Part shown: one piece after another, positions 37,080-45,302 of the stretch
How the letters are laid out: each line of letters opens with the position of its first letter
How positions within the stretch are numbered: the first letter of the stretch is position 1
Assembly: GCF_014644535.1 (NCBI RefSeq)
Contig: NZ_BMKW01000016.1
Location: 80,752-144,751 of the forward strand
Direction: 5' to 3'
Source of the DNA: Neoroseomonas lacus
Lineage (GTDB): Bacteria; Pseudomonadota; Alphaproteobacteria; Acetobacterales; Acetobacteraceae
DNA length: 64,000 bases
Made by a program: the position numbers and the translations under genes
The notes under the pieces: model-generated
The model's database searches: none
What the model was told of the DNA's origin: nothing
Seen by the model: the letters and a program-made list of their open reading frames with translations, nothing else

Positions 37080-37390
37080 ACCCGCTGGTCCTGCGTGCCC
37101 GGCTCTGTCTGTTGGGCGCCGCCGTGCTGATGCTGTTCGGCGGCATGCTGTTCGCCGTGGCGCGGTGGAACGGCGCGGCGACCGACCGTGCCTTCGTCGA
37201 GGCCGCCGCTCGCGCGGCCAGTCTGCCGCCGGCCGCGCCACTCTCGCCGCGCTATTGGGCACCAACGGCCGACGCGCGGCCCAACCCCGCTGCCACCGGC
37301 CTGATCGAGGCGGCGGAGCGCCGGCGCACCGCGCCAGCCACGCCGCCGCCGCAGACGACGGGCGGCAAGCCCCCGGCGGCCGCGCCATGA
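37076..37390 (+). CDS. Hypothetical single-pass membrane protein of the ligase operon
   Basis: A 104-aa protein with one N-terminal helix (LCLLGAAVLMLFGGMLFAVA) and a Pro/Ala-rich periplasmic tail. There is no known motif. It overlaps the upstream stop and the downstream start by 4 bp each. The consistent overlaps support its being a real, co-translated gene. Confidence 0.65.
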   Translation: MNPLVLRARLCLLGAAVLMLFGGMLFAVARWNGAATDRAFVEAAARAASLPPAAPLSPRYWAPTADARPNPAATGLIEAAERRRTAPATPPPQTTGGKPPAAAP

Positions 37391-38013
37391 TCCTGTCCAT
37401 CCTGTTCCTGCTGGGGGCGGTCGTACTGGTGCTCCTCGCCTGGCGGTCGCTGCGTGCGGCGCGTGGCGGTGGCACGCAGTCCGGCGCGCCGCTGCGGCTG
37501 GTGGTCGAGCTCGCGCGCGGCGATGACCGGCCAGGCCTGCGGCTCGAACGTGGCGATGCCGTGCTATTCGGCCCGATCGCGGCACCCTGGGCGCCGCCGG
37601 CCGCGCTGTCCCAGGCGCTCGGCAATGCGGAGGCGACGCCTGGGCGGCTGGGTGGCGCGATGCTGCCCGGCACCTATCGCGTCGTCGCCCTGGTGGATTT
37701 GTCCGGCACGGATGTGCTCGCCAGCGGCGTGGCCGCGCTGGACAAGCCGCTGCGCGAGGCGCTGGGGGCTTCGGCGCTGCTTCTTGAAGCGGTGGAGGGT
37801 GGCGCGCCGCTGCTGCTGCATGGCGCGGATGGCCGGGCCGGCGGCAGCATCGGCGGCGTCTGCTTGCCGGCGGCGCGCTTCACTGAGCTGGTCGGCATGG
37901 TCGGGCCTGCGCCGGGGCTGCAGGTGGACATCGTGCGCCGACGCATCCAGCGCGCCGGATGGGGCGGCGAGCGCGCGCATCGGCGGCGGGTGGGCCATAC
38001 CAGCGGCCCTTGA
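37387..38013 (+). CDS. Hypothetical membrane-anchored protein, last gene of the ligase operon
   Basis: A 208-aa protein with one N-terminal helix (MILSILFLLGAVVLVLLAWR) and a compact soluble domain. That domain contains GTYRVVALVDLSGTDVLASG and LLLEAVEGGAPLLLHGADG. No family is recognised. ATG 37387 overlaps the previous stop. The C terminus is Arg/His-rich. Immediately after it the repeat-filled gap begins. Confidence 0.65.
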   Translation: MILSILFLLGAVVLVLLAWRSLRAARGGGTQSGAPLRLVVELARGDDRPGLRLERGDAVLFGPIAAPWAPPAALSQALGNAEATPGRLGGAMLPGTYRVVALVDLSGTDVLASGVAALDKPLREALGASALLLEAVEGGAPLLLHGADGRAGGSIGGVCLPAARFTELVGMVGPAPGLQVDIVRRRIQRAGWGGERAHRRRVGHTSGP

Positions 38014-38064
38014 CCTTGACCGGTGGGACCGAGAGGGGCGTCGCCCCTTTCGCGTTCTCCCCAC

Positions 38065-38213
38065 CTGAGAGACCGTTTGAAAATGCGCCAGGAGGCGCAT
38101 TTTGAGGTCCGGCACCGGCCCGCACCCCCACCCGGCCACCCACGCCAGTATTCTGGAATGGGTGGCCGGGTGGGGGTGCGGGCCGGTGCTGGGCCTTTCA
38201 AACGGTCTCTGAG
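38065..38213. repeat. R2 foldback element, complete copy
   Basis: Terminal inverted repeats of 18 bp (38065-38082 and 38196-38213) match at 17 positions. Inside the left one lies a hairpin, AAATGCGCC with GGCGCATTT. The centre is a 34-bp stem (38109-38142 with 38159-38192, one mismatch) around a 16-nt loop. The loop itself contains CCAG/CTGG. The layout is like a small non-autonomous foldback or MITE-type element, but there is no transposase and no obvious target-site duplication. Confidence 0.85.
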
Positions 38214-38214
38214 C

Positions 38215-38322
38215 CCCAGAGCGGATTGCGTTCGACTGCGCTCACGCAAATCGCTCGAACCTTCTGTTTGATAGAGCATCGTCACGCGCCTGACTGATTC
38301 CAGTCAGGCGCGATCTGCTCCA
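38215..38322. repeat. R3 long form, copy 2
   Basis: GAGCGGATTGCG pairs with CGCAAATCGCTC (38217-38258). After CTGTTTGATAGAGCATCGTCA comes a perfect 12-bp stem, CGCGCCTGACTG / CAGTCAGGCGCG, with a 4-nt loop (38285-38312), then ATCTGCTCC. It matches 27055-27158 on the other strand. Confidence 0.75.
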
Positions 38323-38507
38323 AGGCCTTTGGAAACCTCGACCTGGTGCTCTGCGCCACGGTCAGCAGCGGTACCGAGACCCACCCTTGCGCACGAAGCG
38401 CTCGCTGCGGCCACCGCATGCGCTTCACGCCCAGCGCCAAAAGACGGCATTCCAAAGTGCACTGCACTTTGGCGGGGTGGCTTGGAGGGGCGGCGCCCCT
38501 CCAACCT
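38319..38507. repeat. R1 element, copy d (mixed arms)
   Basis: The left arm is short (CTCCAAGGCCTTTGGAAACC, near 38319). The right arm 38436-38507 contains CAAAGTGCACTGCACTTTG (9-bp perfect palindrome), GCGGGGTGGCTTGGAGGGGC and GGCGCCCCTCC. The stem differs from that of copies a, b, f and g, but the flanking conserved block is the same. Confidence 0.7.
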
Positions 38508-38803
38508 TTCCTCCTCGGTCGTCAAACAGCGACGTTGGCATGGCTCCAGTCACGCGCGATCCACTCAGGGGCAGATCGCCGTCGGACGGAGCCAACCGGC
38601 GGCGTTGAGGTGGTCGTCCAGGATCGCCGGGAGCAGGCGGCGTGAACGCAGCATGCTCCAGGTCCCTGACGCAGGCGCGCGCGGGCGACGCGATCATCCC
38701 GCCGCCTTGGAACTCGACAGGGCCTCCGCTACACCGGACGAGGCCGTCGACCGGGCCGCCGGGTCCGGTCGGCCACCTGAAGCACCTCGACGGATACCGC
38801 CCG

Positions 38804-40639
38804 ATGCAGGTCACCGAGACCGTCCATGATGCCCTGAAGCGCGCCTACGTCATCACCCTGCCGGCGGCCCATATCGCCGCGCTGCGCGACCAGCGGGTGG
38901 CCGAGATCGCCCGGTCCGTGCCGATCTCCGGCTTTCGCCGCGGGGAGGCTCCGTTTCCCGCCGTCATGCAGCGCTTCGGCACCTCGGTGCTGGGTGAGGT
39001 GGTGGAACAGGAAGTCGCCACCGCGGTGCGGCAATTGCTCGCCGACCATGCGCTGCGGCCGGCGCAGGAGCCGAGGATCGTCGTCGGCACCTTCATCGAG
39101 GGCCGTGACCTCACGATCAATGTCGCGCTCGAGGAACTGCCCGACGTGCCGCTGCCCGACGTCACCGGCATCCGGGTCGAGCGGCTGCGCGCACAGCCGA
39201 CCGAGACGCATCTGCGCCAGGCCCTCGCCCGCCTCGCCGACCGGCACGGCACGACGGAGGATGTCCCACCCCGGCCGGCGGCACCTGGCGACATCCTGGT
39301 CTGCGACCTCGAAGGCGGACTGCCCGTCGACTTGCTCAGCAACGGCGCCGGCCGGGGGGCGCGCGCCGGCATTCCCGGCCTGCCGCCGACGGATTGGTCG
39401 ATCGACCTCTCCCCCGGGCTGGAACAGGAGATCACTGCCACCGGCCTCGACGGCGGGCTGCCCTGCCTCGACCTCGCGCTGCGCGGCACGACCCGCGCCG
39501 GGGCTTTCCTGCGCGTCTTCGCGGCCAGGCCGAACGGGCTCAAGGCCACGGCCGGACAAGTGCTGACGCTATGCATGCGCGCGCGCATCCTCGCCGGCGC
39601 CCTGCCGGCCGGCAGCGAGGTCCGGCTCGGCTTCAACGAACGCTCCGAGGCGGCCTTCCTACGCAGCCTGCGCCAACCCGCCAAGCTCGGCGCCGAGGAG
39701 ATGCGCCTGACCGTCCCGACCACCGACAACCCGACCCTCGCCCATGCCCGCCCGGTGCTCGAGATCGGCTTCAAGCCGGGCCAGGAGGTCGACCTCACCC
39801 TGCGCATCGGCCCCGCGCGCGTTTTCCCCGGCGCCGAGGAACCCGCCGCCCTGCTGTTCGGGGGCGGCAGCCTGGCGGGCCAGGCGATCGAGATCGGCGG
39901 CCCCGACGTCGCGCCCGGTTTCTCGGCGCAGCTCGAAGGCCTCGCGCCGGGCGAGACGCGCGTGGTCGAGGCATTGCTGCCCGCCAACCATGCGGTGACC
40001 GAACTGGCCGGCCAGCGCGCGCGCTACCTCGTCACCGCCACGGCGCTGCGTCGGCGCCGGCCGCTCGCCCAGGATGATACGCTGGCGCGCGCGGTCGGCC
40101 TCGCCGACGTCGCGGCGCTGGAAGCCACCGTGCTGCGCTCCCTGCGCCGCGAATACGACCAGCGCGCCCGCCTGCGCCTGAAGGCGGCGCTGCTCGGGGC
40201 TGTCGCCGCGAGCGCAGATTTCCCGGTGCCGGAATGCCTGCGCGTGGCGGAACTCACCCAGATCTGGGAACGTGTGCGGGCCGAGCGGAGCGCCGGGCGT
40301 GCCGACGCGGCCGATGCCGTCAGGGAGGAGGCCGCCCTGCACGTCGAATACCGCGCCCTGGCCGAGCGCCGGGTCCGCCTGCGCCTGCTGATCGCGGAAA
40401 TCGCCCGTGTCCACGACCTGCGGGTGACGGAGGAGGAGATGGCCCAGGCCATCCGCCAGGACGCCGCGCGCTATCCGGGGCAGGAACGCCAGGTGCTCGA
40501 CTTCTATCGCGGCAATGACCGCGCGCTGGAGGCCCTCCGCGCACCCTTGCTCGAGGAAAAGGTGGTCGACCTGCTGATCAGCCAGGCCGCGGTGAGCGAG
40601 CGCGAGGTGAGTCCTGAGGAACTCGGGGCGGCAGCGTAG
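38804..40639 (+). CDS. Trigger-factor-like chaperone with a large domain inserted in its FKBP domain
   Basis: The 611-aa product from ATG 38804 has the trigger-factor ribosome-docking signature GFRRGEAP at 43-50, then FPAVMQRFGTSVLGEVVEQEV. The FKBP-type PPIase domain starts normally (GDILVCDLEGG at 162-172). At about 190 it is interrupted by some 165 residues, and it resumes with IEIGGPDVAPGFSAQLEGLAPGETR and LAGQRARYLVTATAL (362-415). The C-terminal helical arms then follow (about 425-605). The insert is rich in alternating beta pattern (LTLCMRARILAGALP, VRLGFNERSEAAFLRS, VDLTLRIGPARVF). It resembles beta-sandwich, carbohydrate-binding-like domains. Usual trigger factors are 430-480 aa. It is likely a paralogue, since no clpP-clpX follows. 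Confidence 0.78.
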   Translation: MQVTETVHDALKRAYVITLPAAHIAALRDQRVAEIARSVPISGFRRGEAPFPAVMQRFGTSVLGEVVEQEVATAVRQLLADHALRPAQEPRIVVGTFIEGRDLTINVALEELPDVPLPDVTGIRVERLRAQPTETHLRQALARLADRHGTTEDVPPRPAAPGDILVCDLEGGLPVDLLSNGAGRGARAGIPGLPPTDWSIDLSPGLEQEITATGLDGGLPCLDLALRGTTRAGAFLRVFAARPNGLKATAGQVLTLCMRARILAGALPAGSEVRLGFNERSEAAFLRSLRQPAKLGAEEMRLTVPTTDNPTLAHARPVLEIGFKPGQEVDLTLRIGPARVFPGAEEPAALLFGGGSLAGQAIEIGGPDVAPGFSAQLEGLAPGETRVVEALLPANHAVTELAGQRARYLVTATALRRRRPLAQDDTLARAVGLADVAALEATVLRSLRREYDQRARLRLKAALLGAVAASADFPVPECLRVAELTQIWERVRAERSAGRADAADAVREEAALHVEYRALAERRVRLRLLIAEIARVHDLRVTEEEMAQAIRQDAARYPGQERQVLDFYRGNDRALEALRAPLLEEKVVDLLISQAAVSEREVSPEELGAAA

Positions 40640-41073
40640 CCGTCCCGCCGGCGACGTCCGCCGGATGTCCGGCGACGGTCGCGGGCAGGCTCGTCACTGG
40701 CAACAAGGGCCGGCGCTACATCCGACGGGTCGGGCCGACGAGGGGCGCCGCCCCTCGAGCACCCCGCCAGGAAACTCAGTTTCCTGGACCTTCGCGCGAT
40801 TTCTCCGAAATCGACGAGGCGCCGCCAGGGCTCATGCCAACGGCTGCATGCTTCGACCGCTGGTATCCGGCTGAACGGGCCCCTAGGGCAGATCCCGATC
40901 CGGTGGAATCGCCTGATCGGGTGGAGATGCTCGCGAAAGCGGCTCTGGACGCGTCGTGCCAGCGGCACGCCTTCCGCGCGACGCGCAAACCGCCGATTTG
41001 CCTGGCTTTCGCCGGATTGCCGGCGGGCCACATCCGCGCCCTCGGCACGCGTCAGAACCTCGTGCCGCTCGTA
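40640..41073. other. 434-bp intergenic region with three repeats
   Basis: Holds R1 copy e (40738-40795) and R4 copy 1 (about 40854-41078), with an R3 hairpin at 40888-40933 embedded near its left part. No gene is supported on either strand. Confidence 0.6.
40738..40795. repeat. R1 single arm, hairpin variant, copy e
   Basis: Read on the minus strand: CAGGAAACTGAGTTTCCTG (perfect 8-bp stem), GCGGGGTGCTCGAGGGGC and GGCGCCCCTC. The order is the same as in copies c and d, with a third different stem. Confidence 0.7.
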
Positions 41074-41078
41074 TCAGG
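40854..41078. repeat. R4 repeat, copy 1 (with embedded R3 hairpin)
   Basis: From about 40950 onward the sequence aligns with 48967-49095 at an estimated two-thirds identity. Shared anchors are ACGCGT, GTGCC, GGCA, GCGCAA, TGGCTTTCG/AGGCTTTCG, GCGGGCC and CCTCGGCA, ending in CGTGCCG. An R3-type stem (GATCCGGTG / CGCCTGATC) lies at 40888-40933. Confidence 0.6.
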
Positions 41079-41823
41079 TCTGGGCGCCGCCGTTCACCTG
41101 CAGCATCTGCCCATTCACATAGGCGCCGCCATCCGACACCAGCATCCGCGCCACCGCGGCAACCTCGGCCGGCGTGCCCTCGCGCCCAACCGGCACCTTC
41201 GCCACCGCTGAGGCGCGATAAGCGATGTCCGCGGCCTCCGTGCGCTGCTCATCGGCAGCGATCGGCCCCGGCGAGATCGCATTCACCGTGATGCCCTTCA
41301 GCCCGAATTCCTTGCCCAGCGCCTTGGTCAGGCCCCAGACGCCATGCTTGGCCACGCTCACCGGCGCCCGCCCGGCATATCCATGCATCGCATTCATGCC
41401 GGTGAAGTTGACGATCCGCCCCCAGCCCCGCGCCAGCATCCCCGGCAGGCAGGCGCGCGACAGCCACACCGCGGCATCCATGTCCACCGCGATCACGCGC
41501 CGCCACTCATCCTCCGCCATCTCCAGGAACGGCTTGGCCGGCCGCAGCGCGGCATTGTTCACCAGCACATCGACCGCCCCGAAACGCCTAATCGCCTCCC
41601 CGGCGATGCGCGCGCATTCGGCCGCACTCCCGACATCGCCCATCACCACCATCGCCTCGACGCCGAAGCTGCGCGCCGCCTCGGCCACGCCATCGCAGGC
41701 CACCCGGTCGGACGACCCGTTCAGCACCACATTGAACCCATCCTCGGCCAGGCCGAGCGCCACCGCGCGCCCGATATTCCGCCCCGCCCCGGTGATCAGG
41801 GCCGTCCTGCGCTGCTGAGTCAT
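41074..41823 (-). CDS. SDR-family oxidoreductase lacking the catalytic tyrosine
   Basis: NAD(P)-binding Rossmann protein of 249 aa. ATG 41823 has GGAGGAAG ten bases upstream. The cofactor loop is TGAGRNIG at 11-18, then LVNNAALRPA. At the active site, where YxxxK is expected, the sequence is RAPVSVAKHGVWGLTKALGK. The lysine is present, but the tyrosine position is valine. The C-terminal NAISPGPIAADEQRT and VNGQMLQVNGGAQ are normal. It may be a non-classical member or catalytically altered. Confidence 0.83.
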   Translation of the reverse strand: MTQQRRTALITGAGRNIGRAVALGLAEDGFNVVLNGSSDRVACDGVAEAARSFGVEAMVVMGDVGSAAECARIAGEAIRRFGAVDVLVNNAALRPAKPFLEMAEDEWRRVIAVDMDAAVWLSRACLPGMLARGWGRIVNFTGMNAMHGYAGRAPVSVAKHGVWGLTKALGKEFGLKGITVNAISPGPIAADEQRTEAADIAYRASAVAKVPVGREGTPAEVAAVARMLVSDGGAYVNGQMLQVNGGAQT

Positions 41824-41984
41824 TCTTCGCTTCCTCCTGCCATGCATGGCTTCGCCTGCTTACCGTGCCGCGCGCCGGCCGGCGAGGTGCCACCCCTGGC
41901 CAAGCCGCCCGCTTCCCGCCTATGTGCAGCACCCGCCGGCCGCCGCCGGCACAGCCTCAACCCCGATCCCCGAGGTGCCGCCCC

Positions 41985-42212
41985 ATGACGACCCAAGGCC
42001 CTGTCCATCTGCGCTGGCGCGCCGCCGGCGCCGCCCCCGAGATGGAAACCTTCGCCGACCTCGACGCTGCCCTCGATGCGGTAGAGGCGCGGTGGGAGAC
42101 GTTGCAGCATCAGGCGCCGCAGATCCTCGATGCCCGCCGCATTCTGCTGATCACAACCGACCAGCTGATCGCCTCGATGGTCGAGGACGAGGCGGAGGAC
42201 GCGGCCGGCTGA
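41985..42212 (+). CDS. Small hypothetical protein
   Basis: A 75-aa acidic protein (LDAALDAVEARWETLQ, then LIASMVEDEAEDAAG). There is no recognised family. The ATG at 41985 opens the part with ordinary composition; the frame upstream to 41865 is Pro/Arg-rich and probably non-coding. It lies divergent to the SDR gene, and its possible promoter region is shared. Confidence 0.5.
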   Translation: MTTQGPVHLRWRAAGAAPEMETFADLDAALDAVEARWETLQHQAPQILDARRILLITTDQLIASMVEDEAEDAAG

Positions 42213-42349
42213 CACCGGCGGTCGAAGTGCAGTGAGCGGCCCGGTTTCGGGCACCTGCGGGGTCGTCCCCAGGCCACCGGCGCTTGTTGTCAGCGGCCTG
42301 CTCGTCCACGCCGTACGCTGCAACGCCGGCTACGGTCGCGCGCAGGGCC

Positions 42350-43546
42350 CTACCGCGCCGGCGTCATCGCCACCCAGGCCGCCAGTGCCGCAGTGACCAC
42401 GGCCGCACCCACGAACACCGCGCCATACCCCGCCGCGTGCAGCACCACGCCGAACACCAGCGCGCCGAGGCTCTGCCCCAGGAACAGCGCCATTGCGAAG
42501 GCCGAGACCGCGGTTGCCCGCGCCTCCGGCAGGGCTTCCGTCGCGCGCGCCTGCAACACGCCGTGGAACATGTAGAAGGCCATGCCGCAGGGCACCTGCA
42601 ACATCGCCACCACCCACCAGCTCGGCGCCACGCCCACCCCGGCCAAGGCGAGCGCCAGCATCGCGCCGCCGGCGCCGACCAGCCGCTGCTCGCCCAGCCG
42701 CGCGATCAGCCGCTTGGCCAGCCTGGTGTAGATGAAGGCGCCGAGGCCGAAGCCCGCCACCACCAGCCCGGCTTCGCCGGGCGACAGGCCGAAATGCTCG
42801 ATCAGATAGGCGCCGGTGAACGGGAAGGCGCCGCCGAACAGCGCCGCGCCATCGACCGCCGCCGCCCCCAGCAGCCGCCGGCCGGCCGGGGCGCGCAAGA
42901 TCCGCCGGTACTGGTCGAAGCCGAAGCCGCGCGCCTGCCCGCTCGCCCCTTCCAGCATCGCCGGCCCGAGCCGCCGCGCCATCAGCCCGCCCACCACCAG
43001 CGCCAGCACCGCGAGCATCAGGAACGACGCCCGCCAGCCGGCGAACTCCGCCACCATCCCCGAGGCCGGCCCGACCAGCAGCTGCGCCATGACCATGCCG
43101 GTCAGGAACCGCCCGATCGTCGCCTGGCGGTCTTCATAGGGCACCGCATCACCGATCCAGGCGATGGCGAGCGGGATCACCGCCCCTGCCACCAGCCCGG
43201 TCGCCGTGCGTAGCACCACCATCGAGCCGAGGTCCCAGGCCAGCGTCGAGACCGCCAGCCCGATGCCGTACAACAGCAGCGCCAGCGCCGCGACGCGCAG
43301 CTTGCCGAAGCGGTCGCCGAGCGGCCCTGTCACCAGCTGCCCGGCGCCATAGGCCAGGGTGAAGCCGGCCACCACCGGCGCCACCGCCGCCACGCCCACG
43401 CCGAAATCGGCGGCGAGCAACGGCAGCAGCGGGTCCATCAACCGCATGCCGCCCCCGGCGGCGAAGCCGGCGGCGGCAAGGAGGGGGAGGAGGGCAAGGT
43501 CAGGGCGCAAGCCCACCATGCAGCGCAGCATGCGCCGCCGCGTCAA
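42350..43546 (-). CDS. MFS-family transporter
   Basis: Twelve-helix inner-membrane carrier of 398 aa of the arabinose-efflux/YbcL-like DHA1 group. The conserved loop 2-3 motif is GPLGDRFGKLRV near residue 80. TM segments include LALLPLLAAAGFAAGGGMRL, MVMAQLLVGPASGMVAEFAG and AMALFLGQSLGALVFGVVL. The ATG at 43546 or an internal one at 43519 could be used. An efflux role is likely; the substrate is unknown. Confidence 0.88.
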   Translation of the reverse strand: MTRRRMLRCMVGLRPDLALLPLLAAAGFAAGGGMRLMDPLLPLLAADFGVGVAAVAPVVAGFTLAYGAGQLVTGPLGDRFGKLRVAALALLLYGIGLAVSTLAWDLGSMVVLRTATGLVAGAVIPLAIAWIGDAVPYEDRQATIGRFLTGMVMAQLLVGPASGMVAEFAGWRASFLMLAVLALVVGGLMARRLGPAMLEGASGQARGFGFDQYRRILRAPAGRRLLGAAAVDGAALFGGAFPFTGAYLIEHFGLSPGEAGLVVAGFGLGAFIYTRLAKRLIARLGEQRLVGAGGAMLALALAGVGVAPSWWVVAMLQVPCGMAFYMFHGVLQARATEALPEARATAVSAFAMALFLGQSLGALVFGVVLHAAGYGAVFVGAAVVTAALAAWVAMTPAR

Positions 43547-43701
43547 GCCATGGCGGGACAGGCCCCGCGCCCGGCGCTACCCTGCCCCCAGTGTGCTGCC
43601 GATGCGCCTCGCCGCGTCAGGCCGCCACCCACCTGCCAGTGGCGCGCGCCCGACCTCCCGAGGATGTCGTGCGCGGGACACTGGCCATCGCGGAGGTCCT
43701 G

Positions 43702-44934
43702 ATGCCCGACACGCCGGATGACGCCGAGGACCCGCTCGCCGCGATATTCGCCGCGACCGAAGCGGCCCGCCCCACCGTCACCGCTGCCGGCGGGTCGCAG
43801 GACCGCGCGCTCGCCAAGGTCGAGGCGATGATCGCCCTGATGCAGGCGGCGATCACCAACCACCCGCGCTTCGTCGCGCTGGAGGCCGCCTGGCGCTCCC
43901 TGCACCGCCTGGTCGAGGCCCCCGACGACGCCCCGGTGGTGGTGAAGCTGATGCCGCTGACCAAGCGCGAGGTGGCGCGCGACCTGCGCGCCGTGCAGGA
44001 CCCCGCCGACAGCGAACTCGCCGCCCAGCTGTGGGACGAAGGCCTCGGCGCCGGCGAGCCCTTCGGCCTGTTGCTGATGGATGCCGAATTCGACGCCGGC
44101 CCCGAGGATGTGCTGGCCCTGCGCGGCCTTGCCGCCGCCGGCGCCGGCGCCTTCGTCCCCGTGGTCGCCCATATCGCCCCCATGCTGCTCGACCTCGACG
44201 GCTGGCCCGAACTGCCTGCCCGGCGCGACCCTTCGCGGCTGTTCGAAGGCCCCCGCCACGTCGCCTGGCGCGCCCTTCGCGACAGCGAGGAGGCGCGCTT
44301 CCTCTGCCTCGCCGGCCCCCGCGTGCTGGCGCGCGGCGGGCAGGGCGCCCCGCGTTGGACGGGCGGCGGCTGGGTGCTCGCCGCCCGCGCCGTGGCCGCC
44401 TTCCACCGCGACGGCTGGGCCGCCGGCATCGAGGGCCGCGAGCATGGTACCGAGCCCGGCCTGCCGCCCGCCGGCAGCATCCCCACCGAAGCCGACCCGG
44501 CAGACGGTCAGGAGATCGCCCTGGCCACCGCCGGCCTGACGCTGCTGGTCCCGCGCGGGCCCGACCGCGCCGCGGTCCTGCTTGCGCCAAGCCTCCACAA
44601 GGCGCCCCGCTTCCACGCCCCGGCGGCGACGGCCGACGCGGCGCTGGCAGTGCGTCTGCCCTGGGTGTTGGGGACCGGACGCATCCTGCAGGCGCTCGCC
44701 CTGCGCGGCGCGCATGAGCTGCATCGCGGCCACGGTGCGGCCGCGGCAGCCCGCGCGCTGAACACTTGGCTGCAAGGGCTGTGTGGGGAGGATGGGCCGC
44801 TCGCCGAAGGGACCGCCGAATTGCCCGAGGCAAAGGGGCACCCGGGCGTGCATCTGCTGGCGGCGAAGCTGCGGGTGCGGTTGCCGCAAGGCACGGCCAG
44901 CGCGACGCATCGGGTGATGCTGAACCTGCCGTGA
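43702..44934 (+). CDS. Orphan TssC/ImpC-like sheath-family protein
   Basis: A 410-aa protein with the N-terminal half of type VI contractile-sheath large subunits: MIALMQAAITNHPRFVALEA, AWRSLHRLVEAP, VVKLMPLTKREVARDLRAV and PFGLLLMDAEFDAGPEDV. LPARRDPSRLFEGP follows. ATG 43702 has GGAGGT six bases upstream. TssC is usually near 490 aa and is encoded beside tssB. Here there is no tssB, hcp, tssE or baseplate gene in the window. The C-terminal handle with lower similarity is shorter. It might belong to a non-secretory sheath-like assembly or be a leftover. Confidence 0.72.
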   Translation: MPDTPDDAEDPLAAIFAATEAARPTVTAAGGSQDRALAKVEAMIALMQAAITNHPRFVALEAAWRSLHRLVEAPDDAPVVVKLMPLTKREVARDLRAVQDPADSELAAQLWDEGLGAGEPFGLLLMDAEFDAGPEDVLALRGLAAAGAGAFVPVVAHIAPMLLDLDGWPELPARRDPSRLFEGPRHVAWRALRDSEEARFLCLAGPRVLARGGQGAPRWTGGGWVLAARAVAAFHRDGWAAGIEGREHGTEPGLPPAGSIPTEADPADGQEIALATAGLTLLVPRGPDRAAVLLAPSLHKAPRFHAPAATADAALAVRLPWVLGTGRILQALALRGAHELHRGHGAAAAARALNTWLQGLCGEDGPLAEGTAELPEAKGHPGVHLLAAKLRVRLPQGTASATHRVMLNLP

Positions 44935-44943
44935 CCGCGAGAT

Positions 44944-45263
44944 TGGAGGGGCGCCGCCGCTCCAAACCACCCCGCCAAAGGCCCGAGGCCTCTGGACACC
45001 ATTTCTCCGCCCTGGGCAGGGACAGCACTGGATCTGGGGAAATGTTCCTGTTTTGATCTTCAGATCAAGGGATCGGCGCATCCATGCGCAAGGGTCATAA
45101 AAGCTTAAAATACCAGAACCTTAAAACGTGCAAAATCCGCAGCTTAGGTCAATTTCCCGCATGGCGAACCCGCAGGCCCGGTACCAATTCGAGGTGTCCA
45201 GAGGCCCTTAGGCCTTTGGTGGGGGAGGTCCGGAGGGGGCAAAACCCTCTCCGGTTCTGCCAC
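44944..45263. repeat. R1 inverted-repeat element, copy f, with AT-rich core
   Basis: Left arm 44944-45001 (GGAGGGGCGCCG, CCACCCCGCCAAAGGCC, GGCCTCTGGACACC) faces right arm 45181-45263 (TTCGAGGTGTCCAGAGGCCC, TTTGGTGGGGGAGGTC, AGGGGGCAAAACCCTCTCC). The core 45045-45150 is strikingly AT-rich and contains ATAAAAGCTTAAAAT and GTGCAAAATC. The same core occurs inverted at 61950-62080. Confidence 0.85.
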
Positions 45264-45302
45264 GGGTCACCACCATCGTCGGCCACATGGGCGCAACGCC
45301 CC

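Larger units (their letters stand above)
38014..38803. other. 790-bp repeat-filled intergenic region
   Basis: Contains, in order, a partial R1 arm (38018-38063), foldback element R2 (38065-38213), R3 long form (38215-38322) and an R1 element (38319-38507). The remaining 300 bp before the trigger-factor start show no recognisable gene. The open frame that extends upstream of 38804 has no homology. Confidence 0.6.

Noticed and set aside
43702..44934. A type VI secretion locus
   Set aside because: Only a TssC-like protein is present. No tssB, hcp, vgrG, clpV or membrane-complex gene is visible in the window.
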